From: an uncultured SAR86 cluster bacterium
GTDB taxonomy: Bacteria > Pseudomonadota > Gammaproteobacteria > Magnimaribacterales > AG-339-G14
Assembly: GCA_902595715.1 (NCBI GenBank)
Contig: CACJRI010000005.1
Coordinates: 1-64,000, forward strand
Direction: 5' to 3'
Length of the DNA: 64,000 nt
Made by a program: the position numbers and the translations under genes
In this document: piece by piece, positions 29,547 to 39,106 of the stretch
Numbering within the stretch: the stretch's first letter is position 1
Layout: every line of letters starts with the position of its first letter
The notes under the pieces: generated by a model
The model's input: only the letters and a program-made list of their open reading frames with translations
Told to the model about the DNA's origin: nothing
Database searches by the model: none

Positions 29547-30953
29547 ATGCTTTCCTTAACAGAAAATCTTTCAATATTAGAAAGTATAAAAATCACTGGA
29601 TTTACAGATAATTCTAATTTTGTAAAACCAAATTATGCTTTTATATCTTTTTCAAAAAATCCAAAGGAAGCTTTAAAGTATTCCGAAGATGCCATTGATA
29701 GAGGTGCCAGTATTGTCATTAGCCAAGTGAACCTTAATGAACAATTAAAAGATAAAAATTTATTTGACTTAAATTTAGTCAATCATAAAGATAAATATTT
29801 AGAGACTCTTTTTGCGAGATCTAAAAAAAGTATCAAAATCATTGGAATTACTGGTACAAACGGAAAATCTTCCACCGCATTTTTTCTTCACCAACTTTTA
29901 TCTTTTAAGGATTCCAATGCAACTCTATTAACGAACATGCCAGAAGTTTCAAATCTTAAAAATACACAAATCACTCCCTTAACTACCCCAGATAATTTTT
30001 TACTTCATTATTTTCTAAAAAAATCTATTGATTTGAAGAGAAAATACTTCCTTATGGAAGTTTCCTCTCATGGCATAGATCAAAGAAGAATTTCTGGTAT
30101 AGATTTTTTTGCTAAATCCCTCACAAGCTTTTCAAAAGATCATCTTGATTATCATAAAAATTTTAGTAGTTATAGAAATGCCAAGAAAAGCTTTTTCTCA
30201 ACATCAGATGAAAACAACGTCGTTTCCATTGATAATGAATTAGGTAGAGAACTTCATTCTGAAAACAAATCAACTTTTACCGTTTCAGTTAATGACAAAA
30301 CTGCAAATATATACTTAGAAAATAACTTAATAAAAACTCCTTGGGGTGATTTAAAAAATTATCTTCCTTTTAAAAGTAAATTTATGATTTCTAATTTTTT
30401 ATGTGCTTTGGGTCTATATGGAAAGATATCCAATGGAATAAATTTTGAGGCAGAAATGCTTAAAAATATGAAAAACCTTCCTGGCAGGTTACAAAAAATT
30501 TCTTTATTTCAGGATAAAATTTGCTATGTAGACTATGCACACACCCCAGATGCACTGAAATCTGTTTTGGATTATTTGAGAAGTAGCTATAAAGGAAAAA
30601 TCATAACTTTATTTGGATGTGGCGGGGAAAGAGATTCATCTAAAAGAGGGGATATGGGAAAAATCGCCCAAGAGAAATCGGATTTTCAAATAATTACAAA
30701 CGATAATCCAAGAAATGAAGATCCAAAAAAAATAGTGACTCAAATTGTCAAAGATATGCATTTAAAAAACTTTGACATCATTTTTGACAGAAAAGAAGCT
30801 ATCTCTGAGGGCTTAAAAAAACTTAAGAAATTGGAACAAGAATCAGTTTTGCTTATTGCTGGAAAGGGCCATGAGAACTTTCAAATTTTAAAAGGCAAGG
30901 AAATAGAATTTAACGATTTAACAATTTTAAACGAACTGAAGGATGTTATTTAA
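29547..30953 (+). CDS. murE: UDP-MurNAc-tripeptide synthetase, DAP-adding
   Basis: MurE adds the third stem-peptide residue. The 468-residue Mur ligase has the P-loop GITGTNGKSST and YVDYAHTPDALKSVL. The DNPR motif at residues 386-389 marks meso-diaminopimelate as substrate, giving a standard Gram-negative stem peptide. It overlaps murF by 11 bases. Confidence 0.97.
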   Translation: MLSLTENLSILESIKITGFTDNSNFVKPNYAFISFSKNPKEALKYSEDAIDRGASIVISQVNLNEQLKDKNLFDLNLVNHKDKYLETLFARSKKSIKIIGITGTNGKSSTAFFLHQLLSFKDSNATLLTNMPEVSNLKNTQITPLTTPDNFLLHYFLKKSIDLKRKYFLMEVSSHGIDQRRISGIDFFAKSLTSFSKDHLDYHKNFSSYRNAKKSFFSTSDENNVVSIDNELGRELHSENKSTFTVSVNDKTANIYLENNLIKTPWGDLKNYLPFKSKFMISNFLCALGLYGKISNGINFEAEMLKNMKNLPGRLQKISLFQDKICYVDYAHTPDALKSVLDYLRSSYKGKIITLFGCGGERDSSKRGDMGKIAQEKSDFQIITNDNPRNEDPKKIVTQIVKDMHLKNFDIIFDRKEAISEGLKKLKKLEQESVLLIAGKGHENFQILKGKEIEFNDLTILNELKDVI

Positions 30954-32208
30954 AAAAAATATAGAAAATCTTGCTGCCTTTGGAGGAGGAAGAATTTATT
31001 GTCAAAATATTGACTTCAAAAAAATAGTTTTTAATTCAAAAGAAATCAAAGAAGGGGATGTATTTATACCCCTTAAAGGACAAAATCATGATGCTCATAA
31101 ATTTATTTCTGAAGCATTTGATCTTGGGGCAGCATGTGTTGTTTCTGAAAAAAAGATTGATGATAAAAATCATATTCTTGTTAAGGATACGAACACTTTT
31201 TTAGAAAATATCGCAAAAAAACAAAGAGAACTATTTGAGGGGCTGGTGGTAGGAATTACAGGAAGTAATGGCAAAACCACAACAAAAGAAACTCTAAGTA
31301 AATACTTCAAGGAAAAATTTATGCAAAATGATGTCTATAAAAGTCATGGAAATTTTAATAATTTTTATGGCCTTTGTTTTTCTCTTTTGGAATTAAGCCC
31401 GCATCATAAAGTGGGTTTTTTTGAAATTGGAACAAATAATCCTGGAGAAATTTCAAAATTGGCAAATATTTTGAAAATGAATTTAAGCATAATTACGAAT
31501 ATTGGAAATGCTCATTTAGAAGGCCTAAAAAATATCGATGGCGTGGCAAATGAAAAAAGTGATATTTTTGTTTTTACCAAGGACGAAGGATATTGTTTAG
31601 GGGACATTCCAAAAAAATATTTAAATCTAGTAAAAGATAAATCTTCTGGAAAAAAAAGTATTTTCATAAGCGACAATGATCCAAAAAAATTGATGAAAAC
31701 TGCCATTGTAAAAATTAATGATCTGCTAGAGGTTGAGTATCTTCCTGAAGAAATAGATAGCTTCTTAGATAAAAAAATTGATGTTTCTGGCAGGTTTGAA
31801 ATAAGAAAATCAAAGTCAAAAGCTCTGATCATTGATGATTCGTACAATGCAAATCCAGATTCCTTTTTATATGCTTTTAAAAAAATAAAAAATCTAGATC
31901 TTTCAAAAATTTCTTTTATTGAAAAAGGTTCAAAATATCAAAAAAAAATATGCGTTATGGGGCAAATGGGAGAACTTGGAGAAAAATCAGAAGACTTACA
32001 TAAACATATCCTCAAAGAAGCATCTTTAATATTTGATGTTGTTTTAGCAATAGATTTCAAGGTAAATTTGAAAGAATCAAATATATCTTTCTTTAAAAGA
32101 GAAGAAATTGATTCTTATTTGAAGGAATATCTTGAAGAGGATGCTTTAATTTTCTTCAAAGGTTCACGTTCGGTTAAAATGGAAAACATCATCAAGAATC
32201 TTACTTAA
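30943..32208 (+). CDS. murF: UDP-MurNAc-tripeptide-D-Ala-D-Ala ligase
   Basis: MurF attaches the D-Ala-D-Ala dipeptide made by Ddl to the UDP-MurNAc-tripeptide. The 421-residue protein has VGITGSNGKTTTKE, the EIGTNNPGEI motif and IIDDSYNANPDSF. It overlaps murE at its start and is followed by mraY after one base. Confidence 0.97.
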   Translation: MLFKKNIENLAAFGGGRIYCQNIDFKKIVFNSKEIKEGDVFIPLKGQNHDAHKFISEAFDLGAACVVSEKKIDDKNHILVKDTNTFLENIAKKQRELFEGLVVGITGSNGKTTTKETLSKYFKEKFMQNDVYKSHGNFNNFYGLCFSLLELSPHHKVGFFEIGTNNPGEISKLANILKMNLSIITNIGNAHLEGLKNIDGVANEKSDIFVFTKDEGYCLGDIPKKYLNLVKDKSSGKKSIFISDNDPKKLMKTAIVKINDLLEVEYLPEEIDSFLDKKIDVSGRFEIRKSKSKALIIDDSYNANPDSFLYAFKKIKNLDLSKISFIEKGSKYQKKICVMGQMGELGEKSEDLHKHILKEASLIFDVVLAIDFKVNLKESNISFFKREEIDSYLKEYLEEDALIFFKGSRSVKMENIIKNLT

Positions 32209-32209
32209 A

Positions 32210-33292
32210 ATGTTTTTACCAATACTTGAATATTTAGCGGACAGCTTTGGGCCTTTAAGGATCTTCAACTATTTCACTTTTAGAGCAATCCTTGCAACTT
32301 TAACCTCATTGGTTTTTATTCTTTTTTTTGGCAAGACTTTTATAAGATTCATAGCAAAACAAAAGTATGGTCAGATCATCAGAGACGAAGGCCCTCAAAG
32401 TCATTTAGAAAAAAAAGGAACTCCCACTATGGGAGGTTTATTAATTTTATTTTCTATTTTATTTTCATGCCTTTGTTGGGGAGATTTAAGTAATAAATAT
32501 CTTTTAGTTTCAATGGCAGTAACCTTTTTATTTGGTGTTATTGGGTTAATTGATGACTATTTAAAACTGCGTTATTCAAATAGCAAAGGTCTAAGTGGCA
32601 CAAGTAGGCTTTTATGGGAAATTTTAGTAGCTTTATCTGCAAGTTCATTGATTTACTATTTTGCTACCAGCGCAGAAGAAACTACTTTGTTTCTTCCTTT
32701 TTTCAAAGACTTTGCTCTGCAACTTGGGATTTGGTTCATTTTATTCAGCGCCTTGGTTCTTGTTGCAACTGCAAATGCTGTTAATTTAACTGATGGGCTA
32801 GATGGACTAGCAATTATGCCTTCTGTAATGGTGGCTGCAGGAATGGGAATAATTGCATACATTTCGGGTAATGCAATTCTCTCGGATTATCTTAATGTTC
32901 CCTATCTTTTTTATTCAACTGAAATAGTAATTTTTTGTGGGGCGCTAGTTGGAGCTGGTATAGGGTTTCTTTGGTTTAATACTTATCCAGCACAAATATT
33001 CATGGGCGATGTTGGATCTCTTTCTTTAGGTGCGGCATTAGGAATTATCGCAGTAAGTATAAGACAAGAGTTTATATTGATGTTGATGGGAGGGGTTTTT
33101 GTAATTGAAACCATGTCTGTAATTCTCCAAGTTGCTTCTTTCAAATTAACTGGTAAAAGAATATTTAAAATGGCTCCCTTACATCATCATTACGAGCTTT
33201 CAGGGCTAGCTGAACCAAAAATAATTGTCAGATTTTGGATCATTACCTTAATTCTGGTTCTTTTTGCTTTGGCTACCTTTAGACTAAGATAA
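32210..33292 (+). CDS. mraY: Phospho-MurNAc-pentapeptide transferase
   Basis: MraY forms lipid I on undecaprenyl phosphate at the inner membrane. The 360-residue polytopic protein has GTPTMGG, IGLIDDYLK with the conserved aspartates, ANAVNLTDGLDGLA, FMGDVGSLSLGA and the cytoplasmic MAPLHHHYELSG loop. Length and topology are normal. Confidence 0.98.
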   Translation: MFLPILEYLADSFGPLRIFNYFTFRAILATLTSLVFILFFGKTFIRFIAKQKYGQIIRDEGPQSHLEKKGTPTMGGLLILFSILFSCLCWGDLSNKYLLVSMAVTFLFGVIGLIDDYLKLRYSNSKGLSGTSRLLWEILVALSASSLIYYFATSAEETTLFLPFFKDFALQLGIWFILFSALVLVATANAVNLTDGLDGLAIMPSVMVAAGMGIIAYISGNAILSDYLNVPYLFYSTEIVIFCGALVGAGIGFLWFNTYPAQIFMGDVGSLSLGAALGIIAVSIRQEFILMLMGGVFVIETMSVILQVASFKLTGKRIFKMAPLHHHYELSGLAEPKIIVRFWIITLILVLFALATFRLR

Positions 33293-33294
33293 AA

Positions 33295-34497
33295 ATGAAT
33301 TCATCCAAACCTGTTCTAATCCTTGGCAAAGGAATTACAGGAGAGTCATTTAGAGAATATTTTTCTAAAAAAAAACAACCATTCATTACTTACGATACGA
33401 GGGTAGGAAAGGATGATTTCAATTTAAAAAAAAATTTAAATTTTAATTTTATTGCCGAAGAAGAAATCGATTTTAACAACTTAAAATTTATAGCCTGCAG
33501 TCCAGGATTTGACTTAAATCACAACATAATCAAAACAGCAAAAGAAAAAAACATTGAAATTAAAAGTGATATAAATATTTTTTTAGAAGAAAACACATCA
33601 AAAAAAATATTAATTTCTGGGACCAATGGAAAATCAACAGTTTGTTCATGGTTAGAAAAATTATTTAATTACCAACATTTAGACACTCTTGCCATTGGAA
33701 ACATCGGAAGACCAGTTTTGGAATTTGTAGAGGAAAAAAAAGATTTTTTTGTTTTAGAGGTCTCAAGCTTTCATTTGGATATAGCACCATTACCCAAATT
33801 CAAATTGTCAGTTTTGTTAAATATTACACCTGATCATATTGATAGACATGGAAGTTTCAATGAATATGCAAAAATAAAAAAGAAGATAATTGACAGTAGT
33901 GAAATTTCAATTGTGAACGAAAGTCTCAAAGAATTTATTCCTCAAGCTGATTATTTATTTAGCAATAAAGGGTCTGTAAAAGATAAAAACTTTAATGCAA
34001 TCAAAGAAATTTGTTCCTGCTTAAATCTTAATTTTTTAGAAAAAGATATTTTGCATTGTTTTGCTCAGCTTCCTCACAGAATGGAACTTTTTCATCAGAT
34101 AGATGGAAATATAACTTTCATAGATGATTCTAAAGCAACTAATGTAGCTTCATCATTAGAAGGCCTAAAAAGTGTAGATGAATCCAAGTCATTGATAGTG
34201 ATTTGTGGAGGAAGATCAAAAGATCAGGATTTTAAAAGTTTCACTGATTATCTAAATAAACGTGCAAAGAAAATTTATTTTTTTGGCGAGAGTACGAAAA
34301 ATTTAAAAAAACTTCTTGATTCGTCAAAATCTCAAGAAGTTTCAAACCTTGAAGAGGCAGTTCATTCGGCATTAAAAATTATTGAAAGTGATACCGTTAT
34401 GATTCTTTCGCCTGCATGTTCTAGCTTAGATATGTTTGAAAGCTTTGAGGAAAGAGGAAAAAAATTTAAGGATTTAGTTTTGAATGCCAAAATTTAA
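33295..34497 (+). CDS. murD: UDP-MurNAc-L-Ala-D-Glu ligase
   Basis: MurD adds D-glutamate to UDP-MurNAc-L-Ala. The 400-residue protein is somewhat short for the family and has ISGTNGKSTVCSWL, LEVSSFHLD, NITPDHIDRHG and FIDDSKATNVASS. Its end overlaps ftsW by 14 bases. No glutamate racemase gene to make its substrate is in the window. Confidence 0.96.
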   Translation: MNSSKPVLILGKGITGESFREYFSKKKQPFITYDTRVGKDDFNLKKNLNFNFIAEEEIDFNNLKFIACSPGFDLNHNIIKTAKEKNIEIKSDINIFLEENTSKKILISGTNGKSTVCSWLEKLFNYQHLDTLAIGNIGRPVLEFVEEKKDFFVLEVSSFHLDIAPLPKFKLSVLLNITPDHIDRHGSFNEYAKIKKKIIDSSEISIVNESLKEFIPQADYLFSNKGSVKDKNFNAIKEICSCLNLNFLEKDILHCFAQLPHRMELFHQIDGNITFIDDSKATNVASSLEGLKSVDESKSLIVICGGRSKDQDFKSFTDYLNKRAKKIYFFGESTKNLKKLLDSSKSQEVSNLEEAVHSALKIIESDTVMILSPACSSLDMFESFEERGKKFKDLVLNAKI

Positions 34498-35650
34498 AAA
34501 TCAATCAACATTGCAAAGGATTTTTCTTGGTAAGCATGATCGCTCTCTTGGCTTTGCTGATATTGATATACCTATGCTGTTCATTTCAACTTTCTTATTA
34601 TTTTTTGGTATTGTCATGGTCACTTCCGTATCTCTCCCTCTCACTTCGGGGTCGCTCAATATGACTTTGAGTCATATTCAAAAAATTTTCATTGCGTTTG
34701 TTTTTGCATTATTTGCTTTCAGAATGCCAATGAGCTTTTGGCAAAAAAACTCAATTTATTTCTTATTGTTCTCTTTACTTTTATTGATATTGGTTTTTGT
34801 TCCTTTCATAGGAAAAGAAGTTAACGGCGCATTTAGATGGATTCGAGTTTTGGGATTTTCTTTTCAACCTTCTGAATTGATGAAGTTTTCGCTTATCATT
34901 TATATATCCTCATATTGCATTAGAAAATATGATGAATTTAGAGAAGAATGGTTAGGCTTTTTTAAACCAGTTTTTTTGATTTCGCTTTCCATCTTGCTTA
35001 TTTTGCTTGAGCCAGATTTAGGTTCATCGGCAGTGATATTTATCGTATCTTTTTCTATACTTTTTATTGCTGGAGCTCCATTAAAGCATCTTATATCAAT
35101 TTTTATAGTTGGATTATTTACATTTATTGGCTTGATATTTACAGCGAGCTATAGAATTAAAAGAATTATGGGCTATTTAGATCCTTGGAATAACGAATTT
35201 GCTGAGCAGTTAAGAGCTTCTTTAAGCGCAATAAGTAATGGTCAATGGTTTGGAGTAGGCATCGGAAATAGTCAAATGAAAGAGGGATTTTTATCGGATG
35301 CTCAAACCGACTTTATTTTTGCGATTATCACAGAAGAATTAGGCATTGTTTTTAGTTTAGTTTTAATTTTAGCTTTCTCATACTTAGTCTTTAGATGTTT
35401 TATGATAGGAAGATATGCTCGTCAAAATGATTATACATTTGGTTGTTTAGTGTCATATGGAACGGGAGTATTAATAGCTCTGCATGTTTTTATAAATATT
35501 GGCGTTTCAACAGGATTGCTACCTACAAAAGGTATTACGTTACCTTTAATAAGTTTTGGAGGTTCTAACTTGATGCTCATGTTTGTTTTGATTGCCTTAG
35601 TTCAGAAAATAAAGATTGAAGCAAACTTTTCAAATAAAGTTTCTGTCTAA
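34484..35650 (+). CDS. ftsW: Septal peptidoglycan polymerase FtsW
   Basis: FtsW is a SEDS-family glycosyltransferase that polymerises lipid II at the septum with FtsI. The 388-residue protein has about ten membrane segments. It shows GAFRWIRVLGFSFQPSELMK, LLEPDLGSSAV, the region around QTDFIFAIITEELG, and GLLPTKGITLPLISFGGSN, all hallmarks of the family. Confidence 0.97.
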   Translation: MPKFKNQSTLQRIFLGKHDRSLGFADIDIPMLFISTFLLFFGIVMVTSVSLPLTSGSLNMTLSHIQKIFIAFVFALFAFRMPMSFWQKNSIYFLLFSLLLLILVFVPFIGKEVNGAFRWIRVLGFSFQPSELMKFSLIIYISSYCIRKYDEFREEWLGFFKPVFLISLSILLILLEPDLGSSAVIFIVSFSILFIAGAPLKHLISIFIVGLFTFIGLIFTASYRIKRIMGYLDPWNNEFAEQLRASLSAISNGQWFGVGIGNSQMKEGFLSDAQTDFIFAIITEELGIVFSLVLILAFSYLVFRCFMIGRYARQNDYTFGCLVSYGTGVLIALHVFINIGVSTGLLPTKGITLPLISFGGSNLMLMFVLIALVQKIKIEANFSNKVSV

Positions 35651-35656
35651 AAGAAT

Positions 35657-36754
35657 ATGTCAGATAAAAATAAAAAAATTATTATCTGTGCAGGGGGAAC
35701 AGGGGGACATGTATTTCCTGCAAAAAAATTAAGCGAAATGCTTCTAAAAGAGGCTGTTGAAATAAGTTGGATTGGCTCCTCTAGAGGACCAGAAGAACAA
35801 ATATGCAAAGATTTAGGTATAAAATTTTATCGGTATCCATTAAGTGGCTTTAGAGGCAAATCTTTATTTTTTAAAATCTTAAGCCTTATTTTTTTGATTT
35901 TCTCATTCTTGAGATTTTTCCTAGAATTTCAAATCTGGAATATTTTTTCCAAAAGAAATATCCTGGTTTGTTTTGGAGGGTATGTCTCTTTAGTAGGTTT
36001 GGCACACTTTTCTGGACCAATATATATTCAAGAACAAAATTCTATACCTGGTTCTTCAAATAGACTTTTAGCTAGGTATAAAAAAATAGATAAGATTTTT
36101 TGCGGTTTTCCAAAAACTCAAAATTTTTTTGATGAAAAAAAAGCAATATTCTCTGGTAATTTAATAAATCTTGATGCACGAAAAGTTGAGAAAAAGAAAT
36201 CCTGCTCTGGTGAGTTAGATATCAAGATTATGGGTGGAAGTCTTGGCGCTAGATTGATTAACAAAACTGCACCCAAAGTTTTCAGCCAGTTATTACAAGA
36301 TTTTCCTGATTTTAAATTTATTTTGTCGCATCAATGCGGCAAAGGAAACCTAGAAGAAACAAAATCGTATTACGATTCTTGTAAAAAAAATTTTGATTTA
36401 AAGCTCTTTGAATTTGTAGAAAGTATGGAAAGCTTTTATTCGAATGCGGATCTAATAATTTCAAGAGCAGGAGCTTTATCCGTATCTGAAATTTGTGAAA
36501 CTCAAAATATTGCAATTTTCATTCCTTTGAAAAATTCAATTGATAATCATCAACATGAAAATGCTAAATTCCTGACAGAGAAAAACTCCGCATTTATTTG
36601 TGAAGAGGATCTTTTAGAAGAAAACTTAAAAAAAATATTATTTGAAATAGTTAAAAATCCTGAGATTCTTGAAAAGATGAAAAAAAACATATCTAGGATT
36701 TCTTTAACTGATAAAAAAAATATGATTATCAAAAAAATTCTTTCAAATGAATGA
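35657..36754 (+). CDS. murG: Lipid II synthase MurG
   Basis: MurG transfers GlcNAc to lipid I on the cytoplasmic face of the membrane. The 365-residue GT28 enzyme has CAGGTGGHVFPAKKL, a hydrophobic membrane-facing patch (about residues 73-95), IMGGSLGARLIN and the donor-binding region ISRAGALSVSE with DNHQHENAKFL. It overlaps murC by 8 bases. Confidence 0.97.
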   Translation: MSDKNKKIIICAGGTGGHVFPAKKLSEMLLKEAVEISWIGSSRGPEEQICKDLGIKFYRYPLSGFRGKSLFFKILSLIFLIFSFLRFFLEFQIWNIFSKRNILVCFGGYVSLVGLAHFSGPIYIQEQNSIPGSSNRLLARYKKIDKIFCGFPKTQNFFDEKKAIFSGNLINLDARKVEKKKSCSGELDIKIMGGSLGARLINKTAPKVFSQLLQDFPDFKFILSHQCGKGNLEETKSYYDSCKKNFDLKLFEFVESMESFYSNADLIISRAGALSVSEICETQNIAIFIPLKNSIDNHQHENAKFLTEKNSAFICEEDLLEENLKKILFEIVKNPEILEKMKKNISRISLTDKKNMIIKKILSNE

Positions 36755-38117
36755 CATAAAAAAAATACATTTAATTGGAATAGGTGGTGCCGGAATGAGT
36801 GGTATTGCTGAAATACTAATCAATTTAGATTATGAAATTTCTGGTTCAGATTTAGTTGATACTCCAATAACGCAGAGACTTGAGTCTCTTGGAGCTGAGA
36901 TTTTTTATGCCCATGATGGCGCAAATGTAGCAGAAAAGGATTTGGTTGTTATTTCATCGGCTATTTCACATGAAAATTTGGAAGTATTTGAAGCTGAAAA
37001 ATTAAAAATTCCAGTTATCAAAAGAGCTGAAATGCTGGCAAATTTAATGATGCTTAAAGAAAGTGTTGCAATAGCTGGCAGTCATGGCAAAACCACAATA
37101 ACTTGTATTCTTGCTCATATTTTTAGCAGTAATGAGCTTGATCCTACATACATCATTGGTGGGAAGGTAGAATCTTTTGCATCAAATGCAAAGCTTGGCA
37201 AAGGCAAACATATTTTTACCGAAGCTGATGAAAGTGATGGCTCATTTTTGTTATTAAGACCCCATAAAGCAGTAATTGCGAATATAGATAACGATCATTT
37301 GGAGGCTTATGACGACAGTCTTGAAAAATTGAAAAATTCCTTTAAAGACTTTTGTCTGAAAACTCCCTTTCAGGGTCGAATATTTGCCAATGGTGATTCT
37401 CCTGAAGTAGTAGAAGTCATTGAAAACCTTCCTCGTAACGTATCTTTATTTGGTTTTTCTGCAAACAATGATTTTCAAATATTAAATTTCATGCAAGACA
37501 AAGATGGTTCTAGTTTTGTTTTATTTGATAAAGAAAAAAACAATAGAATGAGCTTTAAAACAAATATGCTGGGAAAGCATAATATTTTAAACGCAACAGC
37601 AGCTATCACTGTAGCTCTCGATGAAGGAATATCTTACGAAGGAATAAAGCAGGCTTTAGAAAAGTTCATTGTCATTGAAAGAAGGTTTCAACTTATATCA
37701 GAAAAAGTCTTTGAAAAAGACATAATTCTTATCGATGATTATGGACATCATCCAGAAGAGCTAAGCGTTTCAATAAATACAGTCAAAGAAGTTTGGCCCA
37801 ACAGAAAACTATTGTTAGTTTTTCAGCCCCACAGGTATTCACGTACAAAAGCTTTGTTTGATGATTTTGTAAGGCTTTTGTCTTCTTGCGAAAACTTGAT
37901 ACTTTTGGAGATCTATCCAGCAAGTGAAAAACCGATTCCAAACTATGAAAGTGATGACCTTATTAGAGAGATACATAAGTTAAATCCATCGGCAAAATTG
38001 GTAAGAGGCATAGAGGAGGCATATGATGCAATGAAAGAAATTGCTGAGGATAATTTCATTTTTCTAACGCAAGGGGCTGGAAATACTTCGTTGCTAGCAA
38101 AAAAATTTAAAAATTAA
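36747..38117 (+). CDS. murC: UDP-MurNAc-L-alanine ligase
   Basis: MurC adds the first stem-peptide residue, L-alanine. The 456-residue protein has HLIGIGGAGMSGIAEIL, VAIAGSHGKTTIT, TEADESDGSFL and LIDDYGHHPEE. Its ATG lies inside murG and its stop shares one base with the ddl start. Confidence 0.98.
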   Translation: MNDIKKIHLIGIGGAGMSGIAEILINLDYEISGSDLVDTPITQRLESLGAEIFYAHDGANVAEKDLVVISSAISHENLEVFEAEKLKIPVIKRAEMLANLMMLKESVAIAGSHGKTTITCILAHIFSSNELDPTYIIGGKVESFASNAKLGKGKHIFTEADESDGSFLLLRPHKAVIANIDNDHLEAYDDSLEKLKNSFKDFCLKTPFQGRIFANGDSPEVVEVIENLPRNVSLFGFSANNDFQILNFMQDKDGSSFVLFDKEKNNRMSFKTNMLGKHNILNATAAITVALDEGISYEGIKQALEKFIVIERRFQLISEKVFEKDIILIDDYGHHPEELSVSINTVKEVWPNRKLLLVFQPHRYSRTKALFDDFVRLLSSCENLILLEIYPASEKPIPNYESDDLIREIHKLNPSAKLVRGIEEAYDAMKEIAEDNFIFLTQGAGNTSLLAKKFKN

Positions 38118-39034
38118 TGAATATAGAAAATTTAAGTATTGGTATTGTCTGTGGAGGTTTTTCAAATGAAAGAGAAATTTCTTTGAAAGGAGCTCAGTCA
38201 ATTCATCAAACCTTGATTGCGAAAAACATAAATTCCAGACTCATTGATATCAGAGATAAAAACGAAATGCATGACAAAAAAATGTATGACGGTATTGATT
38301 TTGCTCTTGTAATGATTCATGGAAAAGGCGGAGAAGACGGAGAAGTGCAAGAGTTTTTATCTTCATTGAATATTAAGTTTTCAGGAAGTGACATTTTAGG
38401 TCTGAAAAATTCTTATGATAAAGTTATGACAAAACAAATTTGGCGTGAAAACAAAATAAATACCCCTCAATATGTGTCTGACATTTTTGACTGGTTTGAT
38501 CTTCCTGACTTTTTAAAAAAAGCTCCAAAGCTGGTTATAAAACCTAGCAAGGAAGGTTCAAGTCTTGGAGTATCTATTATAAAAAATAATTTTGAAAATT
38601 TTTCAAAGGCCATTCAACATGTAAATAAGTATGAAGGCATCCCAATCATTGAAGAATTTATTCCTGGAAGAGAACTTACTATTTCAGTTTTAGGAGATTT
38701 AATCTGTGATCCAATAGAAATTGAAGCTCAAGAAGAGTTTTATAATTTTGAGGCAAAATACAATAGAACTGATACATCTTATAGCTTTCCTGTTTTTGCA
38801 GAAGACAAACTAGCTAAGCTTAAAAAGCTTTCAAAGAAAGCTTTTGACCTTTTAGGATGTGATAAATGGGGGAGAGTAGATTTAATTGAATATGAAGATA
38901 AATTTTACTTCATTGAGGTGAATACCGTTCCAGGAATGACAGAGACCAGTTTAGTACCTAAGTCAGCAGAAAAAGAAGGTTTAAATTTTTTTGAACTCAT
39001 AAAAAAAATAATAATAGATTCTATTGATAATTGA
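38117..39034 (+). CDS. ddl: D-alanine-D-alanine ligase
   Basis: Ddl joins two D-alanines for MurF. The 305-residue ATP-grasp enzyme has VCGGFSNEREISLKGA, MIHGKGGEDGEVQEFL, KPSKEGSSLGVSI and the C-terminal EVNTVPGMTETSLVP. In relatives ftsQ, ftsA, ftsZ and lpxC follow it; here the cluster ends and rpsF comes next after 72 bases. Confidence 0.97.
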   Translation: MNIENLSIGIVCGGFSNEREISLKGAQSIHQTLIAKNINSRLIDIRDKNEMHDKKMYDGIDFALVMIHGKGGEDGEVQEFLSSLNIKFSGSDILGLKNSYDKVMTKQIWRENKINTPQYVSDIFDWFDLPDFLKKAPKLVIKPSKEGSSLGVSIIKNNFENFSKAIQHVNKYEGIPIIEEFIPGRELTISVLGDLICDPIEIEAQEEFYNFEAKYNRTDTSYSFPVFAEDKLAKLKKLSKKAFDLLGCDKWGRVDLIEYEDKFYFIEVNTVPGMTETSLVPKSAEKEGLNFFELIKKIIIDSIDN

Positions 39035-39095
39035 GTTCTTTTGACTTAGACTTCGCGTGTTTTCTTGAGTCTTACTATAAAAGATTCATACCCAT

Positions 39096-39102
39096 AAGGA
39101 GG
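39096..39102 (+). promoter_or_regulatory. Strong ribosome binding site before the TTG start of rpsF
   Basis: AAGGAGG at 39096-39102 lies 4 bases before a TTG at 39107. It fixes this rare codon as the start of S6, whose conserved NHYEIIYIF begins at once. Confidence 0.88.
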
Positions 39103-39106
39103 CAAA

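Noticed and set aside
39035-39106. S6:S18 autoregulatory RNA or promoter in the rpsF leader
   Set aside because: TTGACT at 39041 and TATAAA at 39076 are spaced too far apart for a promoter, and the inverted repeat around AGACT/AGTCT is imperfect; I could not support either element.
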